64,000 nt of DNA from Acanthopleura granulata (lineage: Eukaryota; Mollusca; Polyplacophora; Chitonida; Chitonidae), in contig JABBOT010000004.1 in the NCBI GenBank assembly GCA_016165875.1, positions 6,499,844 through 6,563,843 on the forward strand. Reading direction: 5' to 3'. A program made the position numbers and the translations under genes. Shown piece after piece: positions 1-15,000 of this stretch. Positions within the stretch are counted from its first letter, which is position 1. Each line of letters begins with the position of its first letter. The notes beneath the pieces were generated by a model. The model ran no database searches, was not told the origin of the DNA, and saw only the letters and a list, made by a program, of their open reading frames with translations.

Positions 1-3000
1 CAGTGTCAGGAGTGATCTCCTTAAACTCATAGGATCCTCTACCATCCATGTGAAGATAGTACTGAAATGACAACAAAAGATAACTTCCATAAAACTCCAA
101 GCCAAAATGCCTAAAAATGTTTACACACCATCAACATGTAAATCAAACATAAAAATTATTCCATTGTGTGTACTGTGCCATAGATGTGACATTTTGTTTA
201 ACGTATACCAATACTGACAAGTGCACACACAATTTCAGTTGTCATTGAAACCAATCTCATTAAAATCAGATCGTGTGGCTGCTACAGTAACCCCAGTGGC
301 GTAGTGTAGCCAGAACTAAGGATCTGATTTTAATTTATTTATTTATTTATTTGGTTGGTGCTTTATGCCGTACTCAAGGATATTTCTCTTATAAGATGGC
401 GAGGAAACCGGGCTGAGCCCAAGGGAAACCCATAACCATACCCAGGCTGCTGGCATACCTTCCCATGTACACCTGGAGAGGAAGCCACTATCAATCTGAT
501 TTTAATGAGAATGTCCTAAAACCTCATCTTGTTAAGATATTAAACTGTACAACTTACCATCTGTTTTCCATAAAAAAAAACAAAAAACAAAAAAAAAAAA
601 CAGTTGGAATGACACAGTGTTTGTCTGACATCACTATCACTGCTATGGGGCATTGGTCATTATCAATAAATTGAATAGCCCAAGGATTTGTCCAGACCAG
701 ATTGGAGATCCCATGTTCCAAATAAGGTGTTACTTAAACACAAGATCTTAAAAAACTTAAGCCTAGCTTAAACTTCCTTCACGCAAGAACTCAAGAGATT
801 TCCATTCGTGTTTCCCATTAATTCCAAAACATTGTGGCATTCAAATCTTAAACCATCTTAAAGCATCACATTTTGCAAAGCACCAAATCAATTTTCTGCC
901 AGTCACAACTGGATCCATTGGTGGTTCACAGGATTTAGTATTTATTTGCTTCCTCTTAAAAGTGATATTCAAGAATTCAAGGGGGGGGGGGTTCTAGCCA
1001 ATTTCTTTATAGAACCTCAATGTAAACAAATCACAAAACTCGATATTTTTCATCACTAATATATGTAAAATGTACTTAAAACTCTTTTATTTTATCAAAA
1101 CTCAATACAATGTTTGTCTAAAACACAATTTCCTGATATTTCTAATTGTGGTCACCACTACGACAAAGTGGCCAGAAAAACCCCTGTAGGGGTGGAGGAA
1201 ACCTCAGAGTAAACCATCGACTTTTGGTAAGTTACTTCCACACAAGCAACATAAAGATATGTGCACCATATCAGTGGAAAACAATTGAACTTCACAATCA
1301 TTTAACTATGCAAACGAACATACAAAAATCATGAATCGCTTATTGTTGCCAAGACCACACAAGCAGAGACAGTGGGTCAACGTTCTGTGTCCCAGCAATT
1401 GAGAGTCAACCCCCTTAACCTGTTGTCAATGGCAAAATGAATGAGCTACGGGCAAGATTACTTGCTACAAATAAGGCTAAGACAAGGGGTAATGTGGCTC
1501 AAACTGACACCGTAACATTCTCACCTCGTGATGCTCCCATAGGGACTTCCTGTGCGAGACTGTGAATAACGTAATTCCGACCTGAAATATCAATGGCATA
1601 AAGATATAATTTATGCTAGATTACTATCTGCAAATAGGTATATTTATAATCTAAATGCAACTAATGAATAGAATATGGCACAGTGCAGTTTGAATGTTAC
1701 ATATATTGCTCAGATGGATAAGGTATGGTCACGATAAGGTATAAGCCATAAGGTCTCTAATGGGTTATCTTTCTAAATGTACCTCTCCAAGAAATCTTAG
1801 GGGTAATTCAGCCACGTGCAGCACTGGTTGTTGGTTGACATTCACATTTTAATGCCTGGTAGAAACTAACTACATGTACATCTAAACTAAAGGCTTTGAA
1901 GAAACCAATCTACAAGGTGTGAATTCTCAGTCTAAAGAGTGAAATTATATACTTAAATATTGTGTTGGTAAAAAACACCCATCATTCATGAGAGAGAAAC
2001 CATGATGGTTGGTTTGGTGTACGTTACTTTTTTAAAGGCAACTTAAAATGATTTACACAGTCAGTGTGGTGAGCATAGGCACACATCTTTAAAGCCACCC
2101 AATTTCTGTTTCCAGAAAAAATATATTAAAGAAATACTTGTTAGAGCCTTCTGAACCGCTTTTGTAATTCTGACTTTATGAGTTCATGAAAACATGTTAC
2201 ATAAAACGGCATGTTCATCTGCCATCCAAAAAGTAACATCCAGATTTGAACTCTGCTGTGAACTCTCACCTCTCTGCTATGTTTGTACATGTATCCTTCC
2301 ACATCCACGCTCACAGCACTTGTGCACTCATCAAGAATGGCAAATTGGGGCTTATGGTAGAATAGCCGTGCCATCTGAAAACATGAAGCATAAAGAGATT
2401 TGGTCATATATTTACTTTTCTTGGCTATAAGAACCTCTCCATTTACAAGATTAAAAAAAATTGCTTATTTCTCCTCAATGTAAAATAAAAGGCAACATAA
2501 ACCAATACATTTTTGTAAAAGTTGGTCAAAAAACCTGAACACAGTTGTCTTCACAAACTTGTTAGTACATTTAATTTTTATCATATGTACATGTATCTAA
2601 CTAAAGTCAAGCAATACTTGTAGTGAAATATATGTCACTGAAAGCAGAATGACACAAATGATGCGTGACCCTTCTCTTGCAAAAGCATAAAACAAACTAT
2701 GGGTGACAGAAGTTGGTTCCATGAACTTACAGCAATTCTTTGTTTTTCTCCCCCACTCAGCACATCCATCCAATCCTGTAACCAGAGAAATGAACATGTT
2801 ACCAACTCATCTTACACGTATTTGCCTTTCTGTAAATTTCAATGACTACTGCTTCATGCCATACTCAGGAATATTTCCTTTGTACATGATGATAAACTTA
2901 TGTAAACTTCAAGTGCCTTTTGCATAATGCCAATCAGTCAGGGTAAAATAAGTAGCCTTGGTTTATTTATCACTGTCATGGCATAACCATGTCTTCCATC

Positions 3001-6000
3001 TCCACTATTCAGGGGTCAGGAATAATTTGAGGATGTCTGCAGGTGAACCACTTGGCAGATAAGCATAGAATCCTGAGCTCAATTTTACAAAAGAATCTTA
3101 AGTATTAATGTGTCTGTACATGTGTGACAATTCTGTGGAGCAGAACTACAGGCGTTGCATTACCCATGTACATGTAGGTGCTTTTATGTTTGACTTGTGG
3201 TGGCTATAGAAACCATATTAAGTGGAGTGTATACACAACTTGCAGCTTGAACAAGGTTATGAGCTGTCACAAAGGGCAGTGTCATGGCATTTGTAAACAC
3301 GAAACTCTCCACACATCACAGCCATTACCTGTACAGCATTCCAGCCATTTTCTCTCTCCAGAACATATGCAAGTTGAACCTAAAATAAATTGCAAACAGG
3401 TCCAGTAAGAATTGAAAATTGATTTCAGTGATACAACAATGACCACCTTTTGTTTTGCTATCCATACAGATTCATGAAGTAATGGCTGACAACTATGGCT
3501 ATAAAATAATATCTCTCTCTCTCTTGTGACATTTAATTCTACTTTTCTACATTTTAAGAAAGTGAAATGTTGCTAAATTTTAATTTTTTATCAAGAAGGA
3601 TACTTTCATACCCACCTTTTCAAGTATGGCCTCCAGGTCTTTGTCCTTGACCCTCTTTTGGATCTGCTGCTCATGTGTGTCTGGATATATCACTTGATCT
3701 CGCAATGTCCCAACCGTCATGTAAGGACGCTACACATAGAAGTAACATACTTAGATTCTGTCATACATTTACCTCTAAAGGAAACTCCTAAATCAGATTT
3801 CCTGTTTTGGCATTAATTATTGCACAAATGGTGATGTTCTGAGCAAAATTACAAAATAATAGATGCAGATGATTAATAACTTATAAACTGAAGACAGTGT
3901 TTAACACAGGGGTTTATTATATTTCCGTTTCTATTTGGTTTACATATCTTCTGAATGGTGCCTTTAAAGAAGGGAGTACGTGAAAATATTATGAACTACC
4001 GCTGATAAAAAATTTGCAAACCAACACACCAGCATAAACTAGCCAGCAGAAACTTTTAGATAAACCTTAGTAACTTCATCTTTAGCCTGGTAGCAATGGT
4101 AATACCTAGTGATTATTGTACAGCATGGCATTTCACACACTGATCATATAACAATTTGTTGTAACTGATGAATAGATCTTCAGTAGCAGCCTGTCCATTA
4201 GACACACATGTAGGATCAAATGGGGTTATGGCTATTTTTATAGGAGTATTTCCCACATGACCCAGCATACAACTCTAATGTACACGTGTATGTACCAGAG
4301 ATTCACATTTTGTTTGCATGAACAAGGATTAAATGTATTGCCATACCTGTGGAATGTAAAACAGCTTCCTTTTGTCAGGTTTGGTCAACGTACCACCAAA
4401 TAAGGGCCATAACTGTGGACACAATCCAGACATGTATTGCAATCAGTGGTGCAACTTAACTTTTGCCCGCTTGCCAAATGCAAGAGAAATCAGCAATGGG
4501 AAAGTAAATCCTCTTTTTGGCTTGCCCTGCAGTGTAAGCGTCTTTGGGTGGGCATAAAAACAAAAAATAATACATAACCTGAATTGTACATGTTGAAAAC
4601 CTGTCACTTATTTTGATCTTTAGTCTGTAGGTGTTAAATATTTTTGCAAAATCGCAATCTTAATGCACTCCAATCAAACTGCCTCTGTAAGTAGCCATTC
4701 AGATGAGTAAAATAGCCGACACTCTGTGTTTGGGATTTCACTTTTGGTCAATAAAAATATTAGACTTTGCAATGGCAACATTAAAAAACCGACACGAAAT
4801 GATCGCATTTTCAAACATAACTGAAACTGTTGAGTGTTTGAAGTGCGTTTTGCAATGCTATGTTTTTTTAGCCAGTGTCTATCAGACTCTGTGTGTTTAT
4901 GTTACTCTCCAACATAAAACTTATGATTTTCATTCTGATTTTCATTCTGGTTTTCTTGATGCACAGTCTGGTCTGCTTTAGGTCACAATTTTTAAGTGGT
5001 GCCAGGTTCCAAAACAGCTGCAGTCAGTGACAGCTGAGAGCTGGAACGCAACAAAGAAAAAAAAGCCAAAAAAAAACAGAACGTGGATATATGCCACACT
5101 TTTTTCTTCAAATCTGACACATTTACAGGATGCAATTTATAGTCGGTAACAGATCTGTTGGGATTAGATTCAGGGTTATCTGTCAACGCATCGTGTTGAC
5201 TCTACTTCAAAGGCACATGGTCTGACCATGGTGTAGAAACATGGAGAACTAGAGATGTCATCACTGAACAAAACAGGAGATTTCTACGTGGCAAAATACA
5301 GTTTTGTTGAAGAAGAGTATTTGATATTTTTTTAAATTTGATATAAAAGGATAATGTGTGTTTTTTTTACAATAAGCGCACGCATGTGGAGCCATTATTT
5401 TCTTTTTGAATTCACAATTGTCGCTGCGCGATGCCTCTACAGACTTCAAAGACGAGGTAATTTGCAAATCCAATCTATTACAAACTATTAGGAGTTGCTG
5501 CTCTTACCAGCCAGCCCAACCAGGGCTGTCTTTACTGTTTATCTACGCTCTCAAAGCTGGGCTGGTGGACTTTGTGCCATTCACAGTATGTGCACTTCGT
5601 TGAAGTACATAGACATGTACAGCACGGAATTTTCAGGATTTGAAAAACCAAGACAGCACTGCGGCTTATAATAGGATGCATTATCCATCCTTGGATTCAT
5701 GGGATACACAATTTGCTCCTTCTTTCCCCAGTGTACAGTTAACATGAAACTTGAAGGCAGTCTACGTGAAATGGACATCAATAATAAACGACACATGTAT
5801 ATTTATGTAGCATCCTCTTGTTGGAAAACATCTCGTCAATATCAGGTAAAAATACACTCATGAATTAATATCTGAATGGACATGGGTATCAATATAATAA
5901 ATCAACAAAGGACAGGAGTAAATGACAAAGCAGAAAGCACAAATCTGGTCTCTGTATTTTTTTCTTCACTTCACTGCGGTAATGTTCAACTGAAGTTTAA

Positions 6001-9000
6001 ATGAATGACTGTTGATTGAAACAAGTGTTGCTTTTAATTCATTATAATTTAAATATACATGTATACAAAATATTTTAAAAACTATTGTTGCGCTGTGGCA
6101 TGTCAAGTGAAATTTAGTGCGGACAGGCAGTGTTTATTGCTAGCTTGCCCTGACAACAAGCACTTCAAAAAGTTAAGTTACACACTGTACAATCTCAAGA
6201 TACATGAGTGTGACATATACAACTACATATGAAACTGTTATTAACACAATGGCTTCTGTAACTAAAGAGATGGAGTAGATTCATAACAGCTGAAAAGTAC
6301 CACACAATGAATACACTTCAAGACAATACTTTTTTTTTACATTAAATCTTAATGCATATAGATATCAGTTACCTAAAAACACATGCTACTTAATTTGGTA
6401 ATTAAAAAAATATTCTCCATGGCTTACCTCCCCTAGTGTCCTGAAGAGGGAGCTCTTCCCACAACCATTTGGTCCACACACCAGTACATTCCTCCCAGAC
6501 CTCACCTTCATGCAACATCACATAAAAATTATCAGCACATCCACAGCATTTTGTGTTCATTAAACTCTATTAAAACTTGAACAGTTTTTAGTATCCTGTG
6601 AATACATAGATCTAAATATTACTGAATTTCTTGGTACAGATATTAATATACTGTATACACAGACATGTAAAATTTATTGTCTTACCTCAAAAGTGAGTTC
6701 TTTTATCAACACATCCCCATTTGGTGTAACAAGTGGGACACGGTCAAATCTAAACGAATATACATACCATGTAATTCAACTGTATGAAGAAATTGTGTGA
6801 ATCACGTGAATCATTCTCAACTCTGTGAACAGTGATTTACAATTTTTATCTGTTTATACCAAAATGGTTTAATACATATAAATCCCTGTGACTATCACCT
6901 GATGCAAAAGTTATATTCAACATATGAAAAATACACATTCTTACAGGTTTACTTGTGTAAAACATTCAATTAACTGCAGAAGGCGAAATCCTTAAAACTG
7001 AATTATTTTTAGTACCACATGTAATTACTGGTAAGGAATACTGGTGGTATTGTATCACACAAACACAAACAGGCTGACATTACAAATGTTCCAGTTTACA
7101 TGCACTTACTTGATTATATGATCTTGAAACACAAGCTTTCCACTGCCTGGTTTTAAGGCCATCTTGTTATTCTCTGCCACTAAAGAAGACATTATTTCAT
7201 AAGGATAATACTTTCACATCGCATACAATTTAACATGAACGGAGACAATAAGGAATTTTCACAAATTAATTATGCTATTCATCATATTTTTTTTAATCCT
7301 GTTTCTATAGTAATTATATGCCTATGCTATGGTTCAATTCATAAAATACTGTATATGACATAAAGTTTAGCCGAAAGTCTCACAGGCTGTATCCCATGAT
7401 TCCTTGCAATTAGCTGTTATTACTGCTAATTGATCACAGCTGTGTACCAGTGGGGTGGGAGGAGTGTGTAGACAAAACCAATGAACACACTAATCCTTCA
7501 GAGAATAAAGGTCAGCGTACAGGTATTTTACAACATGACAAAAGGACGGACAGGGTTATTCAGATAAATACTGCAGGGTCACTAAATCACAAAATCAAAA
7601 ATGACAAAGAAGAGTATCTGGAATTGGCTTTTCATCCATTTTCTGCTGTTTCAATTACCTCCGAATTTTACTTGAAATGCAATATCCTTCTGTGTATGTA
7701 AGACCTCACAAAGTCAAGCATGTATGCAAGAATTAACCGAAATCAGTCAATAAAAATGACGTATTTTTAAGAACTTGCTGTCAACATGGCGAATGGCTTA
7801 CTAAAAATTTTTAACTTTAAAAAGTTTTGTGTCAAACCAGATTATGACAATTGCATGAATTGAACACCTTGATGGCACGATTTCGGGCTCATTATTGTCT
7901 TCAAATGCGGTTAAAATATTTAACAGTATGCGCACTGATTTTCGCATTCTTCCTCGGTAATTTTACCTACACACCTCCCATTCATTACATCTGCAATACA
8001 CTGAGCTACGCACATTTGTTGAGTTATTGAATTTACATTATCACAGACTGATGGCAAGATAAGTTAGCTGAATGATCCAGAGCACAGTCATAAGTTTCTC
8101 AATAGTAAATCCGGGGATCATCAACTGATTTTCCTCCTCCTACAGTTCACAGTCAAAAACAGGTACATGCACAAGTACACGCTGAGAAGGTCTGAGTTGT
8201 TAATCCATGGCTATTTAATAATTAATCCATCACTATCAGCATAAAATATTGCAGATGCTGGTTTGTCCACATACCAGTATTCTGAAAGCTGTATATGCAC
8301 AAAAATATCCTGTCTGTACGTTTACAACTGACACTTTTCAAACCCACAACTGTAACCATATAAGAAATAGGTATTTTGCTGGCTGGCACGTAAATTTTGG
8401 CTGCAAGTTTTGCTGACCTGTTGCCTGTGCTTCAGACTACATCACTCCCCTTCACGCTACTCTTACATTCAACTTGTCGGTCTGTAACTGCATGAAGTTC
8501 TTGTGAACGACGACAGAATTCCATTTTTGCACAAACCTCAATTCTATAAACAGTGCAAAGTCCAGTGGTAGGGTACAGTTTAGTCTTAAATATGTAATTC
8601 AGTAATTCACATAGAATGACCTCACAGGTGTGGATGTTTCCTGCAGCTGTGCACAGTGGCATTCTTATGCATATTACCTGTCAAGAAGTGATGAGTTGGA
8701 ATCCGTGAATTAACAGATGTTTAGTCTTTGCTGGAAATGCTGCCAGCTTTAAGTTTTTTTCTGTCTGAGAAGTTGGTGGTGAGATTTAGCTGTTAAGGGT
8801 TTTGCTATCCTGTATTATGAATGCCCAGAAATCGAGGCCTCTACACCCATGCTTTAAACAGTTTAGTTCTGGTAACATAAATCATTACATGCAGACTGAT
8901 GTGAGATGACCAGTCTGTGACAGCTTCAAAGCTTCGTTGTTGCTACTACATTAAGTTCCCACCTAAATTAGTTAACCTCCTCAGCACATACGCCTATCCA

Positions 9001-12000
9001 TTACTACATGTACACACATGAAGACTTGGACAATCATGAACAAATGGATTTAAAATACATTGCCAGGCTTGTCAGTCACGTTTGGATACTGCAACCAGAT
9101 CTATGTTTCCCTGCCAAGTTTGTCAGATTGTGCTCAACATTGTCTTTTTTTAAATTCAGGAGAAATAAAACAGAACTTCTATTTGAAAACGGCCTGTCTT
9201 TAAGAAACATACCACTCACAATGACATAGCTTGTAGGCGTATACAAACACCCCTCAGTCAGTTCATGCCAGGGGAGTTTACCCCATGCGGTGCCGACCGC
9301 CTGCCACACCTTCACTGGCCCTTACTGCACAGCTGGGCACTGATCACTCTCTTCTCAGATCTACACCGCCACATCAAATCGCCTACCGTATGCTACGACC
9401 ATTTGCGATCGAAGAGGGTCTGATGATGTACTCGACTGCCGGCAGGCTTCAAACGTACAGGCCATTTGCGTCTGATGGGCATCCCTGGTCTCGGTAATAA
9501 CGTATAAAAACACTTGTTATGGATCATCCAGCACGGTACTTTTGGAAGTCATCTCATTGCTTGAAGATTCTTACAGTCTTTAATTGTACACCTTTAATTG
9601 AATGTGCTCGGTTAGAAAATTCCGGTTCAAGATAACTGTTGGCTCTGAAAAGAGCCATTGGGTCGAGGTCATTGTTGTTGTTCACTTACTGTCGATTCTG
9701 ACCTCGTGCCACAGCGTGTTCTCTTCGAGCTCTGTTAATCATGCCGTCTAACTTCCCCGTATAAAGTCTGTTACCGGAGAAGATATACTCACAAGGAATT
9801 TCCAATCCCCCCTTCTTGATATCTGATCGTCTTTTCTTTGATGAAGTGATTTTGCATTCAATACACAGCTCTTTCAAAAAGCGACGGCATTCAGCAAAAG
9901 CTGTCGTACAAAAAAATCCCCGTCATATGAGACATGCTGTGAATGACCTGTAGCTAAATATTTGCTGGTAAAACAGGATTACAGTGGCAGTTTTGTTCTT
10001 TTCCAAAATTTCTGTACTGTGGCTATTTTTAGAACTTACAGGCAGGAACAGATAGTTCGCTGCACAGATTTCTGAAACAGTGATTTAAATGGTGAAGGCG
10101 CAGAAAGATGAGAGATGGGAACTTGTGTCTATTATGTATGAAGTGGATGAGGATGGTTTTGCATGCGCTCAGAAAAAGCTTGAATACATTCAAGACATAG
10201 TATAAGTACATGTAGGTTGATAAAATAGATCTCACTCGAAGTGAGTTTGCGTTGACGGTCGCTTTCTCTGTCTCCGAACGCGAATTTGATGAGGATGGTT
10301 TTGCATGCGCTCAGAAAAAGTGTGAATATATTCAAGACATAGTATTAGCAGGTCGATAAAATAGATCCAGAATTGGACGGAACTGCTCTTGATGAATGTC
10401 ACACAATCTCACCTGTATTCAAAGTTGACAAAAACAAAAATATTGTATGCCCTTGTGGGCTGTATGTATGAAGAAGATTGAAGTGGAAACTACAATGAAA
10501 ACATCATAGTTTTCAAGATGTTATCGATACTAGAACGCCTTTACATTTCAGGGTCATGAGTAGATTACCAGACTTTTCAAAATGGCTGCCTATGGTGAGC
10601 CGTTTGAAGTTCTCACAGCCAATCTGACCACAAGCCTTCCAGTTAATTAGTTTCATCATTAAAGGTAGTAAATTAAGAAGATAGGACTCGATATTCAACT
10701 GGAAACTGACTTAAAAATGGGCTGAAAAAAAAGGTGAGTTGAAGTGCCACTTCAAGTTTGGAGATCTGCAACGATTTTTTTCAGAACAGATGATGGACTT
10801 GGGGTTGCGATTAATGTCAGAATTTTAAATATAACACCCCAAGTCCACGGATTATCTGTGCAACCAGATTCGCAAGACAGCAGATTCTTTATGCACATGT
10901 TTAACAATGGTAATGTGCCTTTCTATGTCTGTTACAGACGAAAAACAGGTTCTCTGAAACTGCTGTCATGATGCAAATTTCCAAATGGCATTTCTTTGTC
11001 CTCATCAAGTGACCCGGTTACAGTACCGGTAGATGAAATAGTTACCAAACTATGCAACCAGCTACATAAACACACCAGTGTACTTGAAGACACAGTGAAA
11101 ATGAAGAAAACATAACATAATGACCAAGTTTAACTGACAAGCAAGCTATTTTTTGAAACCACAACAACATGATGAATGCCACGTAGGTATAACAGTAATC
11201 CCATATATATATCAAAAGGCAGCATGTCACTTACGAAAAGTACTATTTTCGTAAGAATACAGCAATAGTTAGTGTCTAGTGTGGAATTCTGTCAACTTAA
11301 TTATGCCGTCTCTTTGATTGGAGGAGCTCTCCGTCAAAGGCAGAGGATCCTGGAACTGTCTGTCGCACAAAAGGGCGTCACGCGACCATTACGGTGATGG
11401 TCTTCGGTCGTAAATCGTGATAGAGTATGGTAAACTTTAGGGCTAGAATTTATCGGCTAAACTTTACGTCATTTACGGTACTTAAATTTTCATGCCTCTA
11501 CCCTAATATGGTTCAAGATAAATTCCAGGCAAATGACATTATTACTTGTATTTCACAGGTACTTACTATATTTCATAATTATACTTTTCAAGACAAGGTG
11601 ATTTGAGAGATAAAGCAGCTATATATACGATACCTTTGCCATTTTCTGCCTGAACCATGGTCCTCTCATAGTGACCTTTATTGAGGTCATCTAACACTTT
11701 TATCAGATCCGTTACACGGGCTGTGAAGCTGAAACACAAAAACAGACTCATTTACAGGAAGCTGTGCCCGGAAAATGTTCAGGGTTATAACAGGTTGTGG
11801 ACATCCTTTTGTTCCATGACGCGGTCATGTGGGGGACCATCAGTGCATTTACCACACGTGGTAATAAAGATCATTATCCACAAAAAAATGACATTATTTT
11901 CCTGACATACCTTGTAAGTATTTTAAAATAAATTTTCAGGAAATAAAGGTCATCAATTTATGGACAACTTTCATTGTTTTATATACATGTATTATTACAT

Positions 12001-15000
12001 GTACATCACAAAAGGATATAATGTCATAACTCCATGCTCAAAGGAAACACTAAACCTACAGCACATTGCCTGATGAATCTCTCCTGGGATCAAGCATATG
12101 TTTATGCTTTGACATTCATCTGATAGCTTGGAGGACCAATTCTGCTGTGGACACACAACTCACCCAGCAAGTCTGGTCATCTCCCGGCCTGCCAGGACAA
12201 TACGACCAATAGCCTCTGCCATCTTAACCAACATGCGACCACTCTTATAGTAGTCCTGTAAGTCAACAAGAAAACAGCTCAGCTACTTTCTCATCCACAC
12301 CAAAATGCTACTGTTGTCAAACAAAATAAGTTTAAAAGAAAAGTCAAATAAGTAAGTAAGTAAATAAAATAACAAAATAAATCAGTGTTGTAAACTGGTG
12401 TCACTCAAGCTTCAAGAGACTGAAGAAATAGAATGCACGATGTTAAATGAGTCAGTATCTCACATTCATTTTTTAAAATTAACAGTTTTATGAAAAAAGA
12501 AAAACTACAATGGATTTCAGTATATAACATTATCCTGTATTTGTCCTAAAAAAATATGCCAAAAGGTGCACATAGCAAACAAATGTCCTATACTATTACT
12601 TTTGCCACTAAAACTTACACTTTCTGCAAGTATTTCATCCTGCCGTCCAAGCAAACTTAAAAAACGCCTTTCTAAAATCAATGAAAGTCTCAAAATCACA
12701 CAAAATGTGTAACTCAGTCCTGGATGAAATGTTAAGTCAAATACAGCATTTCATATACGTTATTCCTACTTTTGTTGACATTAAGTCAGAACAACCCTCC
12801 AATCTTTGTTTACCTCAAGCCTCTCACTGTGAGAACTTGTCAGGAATTTAGGTGTTGCTAGATTGAGGAATGGACGGCTCACTACGAGATACCCAACAAC
12901 TGTGGCTAAATCTGGAAGAACAAAAGCAAGAATCATATTAAGCATAGTACTGAAAGCATTTATCCCATCTGTGATAAATTATTCATTATTTGGACAACTT
13001 AATGAAATTTACAGCAAGGCTATGGAGTGGTGATTGATTGTTTTAAATACTTAATAGATTTATTAATTTAATAATTTCCTTTCACCTAATAACATTCAAT
13101 TACAACTAAATATACTTACATTTAGCAACAATGTTATCCACAATTCCCATATGAAGTCTGAAGAAGATGAAATTTTCAATGTGGCTAATCTGTAAAAGCA
13201 AAATATCATACTGAATTACAAAACAACTCAAGAAAAATATCATACTGAATTACTAATCTATTTAAACTGAATACCTCACTGAATTACAAAACAATTCAAG
13301 CAGAATATCATATTGAATTACAAAATAATTAATATGCAAGTTCTGATTTTCAACATTACATGTACACATGTATAAGCATGTTCCCTCTCACACCTCGAAG
13401 TCATACATATAAATATGCAGCTTTATCTACTATGATGTAAATACATATCCATTATTGGAACTAAACATGTATTTTCATGTAACTGTGTATTGAAAATAGA
13501 ACAGTCTTTCATATATTCAACTATTTCAATATTCATTTATTTGATTGTGGTTTCTTCACTTCAGGTCAGTTATATGTTTGGAGACAAAGATGTTCGCCCT
13601 GTATCAGTTATCGACAAGTGGTCTTTATCTGATGTTAACATCGGAATACACTAGAGCTTAAGACGAGTCAACTCATCTGGTCAATTCACAGTCTCCGATT
13701 GACATAAGACTTTAAAACTGACAGGTATTCACATAATAAGTGGAGTACAACTTCAGTTAAGTCATGTTGTTATTTCCGATGATTTCCACCATCTGCAAAT
13801 TATCCTACCATCATCAAGGCCCCAAGAAAAATGTCAATCAGAAAATATTCTAAAATAATATCAATGATAATAATACCATGGACTCACCAGTTTTCTAAAT
13901 GAAGAGTTTATCACAAAATGCTCCTTTTCATTTCCCTGATAAAATGCAATCTCTTCACTGAAATAAAAATATGAATACTTATCTGCAGAGAGCCTACATC
14001 ATAAAAAAAATGAAAAAAATTAACAAGATTAACCTACAATGTGACATCAATAAAGTATGACTTTAGCTAAAGTATGTCTAGAAAGGCCTGTTACTACGTT
14101 TAGTAAGTAGTACGTAAGTTGCTTCTAATTTCTGAAAATGGCTGTGATTTTAATGACAAACACAAAAGTTGCCATACAAGAGAACTAGAAAATGATTCAT
14201 AAGTGTCTCATCATTACTGGTGAGTGAAGTGTCCTTATTTATTTATTTGATTGGTGCTTGATGCTGTACTCATTTCATTTATACGACAGCAGCCAGCATT
14301 ATGGTGGTGTGGGGTGGACCAGACAGAGCTTGGGGTAAATCCACAACCATCTGCAGGTAGGGGGCAGACATTCCCACCTACAGAGGGAGACAGGCCCCTT
14401 CGTCACTGTACTGCACTGGCATGCAAGCCACAGAAGCCCCAAAGGTGACCATAAATGATTTAGAGATATTCTGACAAGATTAAATTTCATTTTTGTGAAG
14501 TTATTCACCTGTTGGTGATGAGACGTGAGTTGACGTATCTATACTCTCCTTCCAACTTCTGTTCAATCACAGTCAGCTTTCCAATAGGACGGCGTAGCCT
14601 GAAGTACAAGTTTCACATTCCATCTCAAAGGCTGCCGATCATTTTTTAACATTCACTGTATTTGAACATCATGCTTATTTATTTAGTTTCTTTTTCTTGC
14701 CATTCTCAAGAAGTTTTCACTAAACATATCAGTGGTCAGATGACTTTATAAGTTAAAAGAAACCTTACAGAAAGCTGAGGAGACCCTGTAAAGAATCACA
14801 AGATACATGTACCTAACAAATCTGTTACATAGCAGTATCGTCCATCCAATATATCTAGATCTTAGCCCACTTTGTCACTAACAAATGACGAAACACAGAC
14901 AATGAGTATTACATCAACCAATTCTTTCATCTGAAAGTTTGAGCTACTCCTTGCCATCATCGTTAGTTACCTATCCAGGTGAAAAATAAAATTCTATCTG

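Larger units (their letters stand above)
1..7179 (-). other. ABCD3: ABCD3 exons 18-27: nucleotide-binding domain
   Basis: Residues about 422 to 659. All ATPase motifs are intact: Walker [10 protein letters not shown] in exon 20 (about residues 478-486), the Q-loop region VPQ-like LFYIPQRPYM across exons 21-22, signature LSGGEKQR in exon 24 (about 576-583), Walker [11 protein letters not shown] in exon 25 (about 596-605) and the H-loop TVSHRKSLW in exon 26 (His about 630). Exon 24 (2731-2775) is only 45 nt and encodes little beyond the signature. Exon 27 (1-61) reads [13 protein letters not shown] and runs off the left edge. Nothing suggests loss of ATPase activity. Confidence 0.96.
7180..11633 (-). 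other. Large ABCD3 intron 17 with coding-like relics and repeats
   Basis: A 4.45 kb intron between the membrane-domain and ATPase-domain exons. It holds a relatively GC-rich patch (about 9280-9500), a minus-strand open stretch of about 70 codons ending at 9686 (rich in Lys/Arg, unrecognised), a direct duplication at 10146-10367 and a dispersed repeat at 10657-10870. No known gene was recognised. The mix of short open frames, frame changes and duplicated segments looks like decayed mobile-element or duplicated exon material (inference). Confidence 0.6.
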
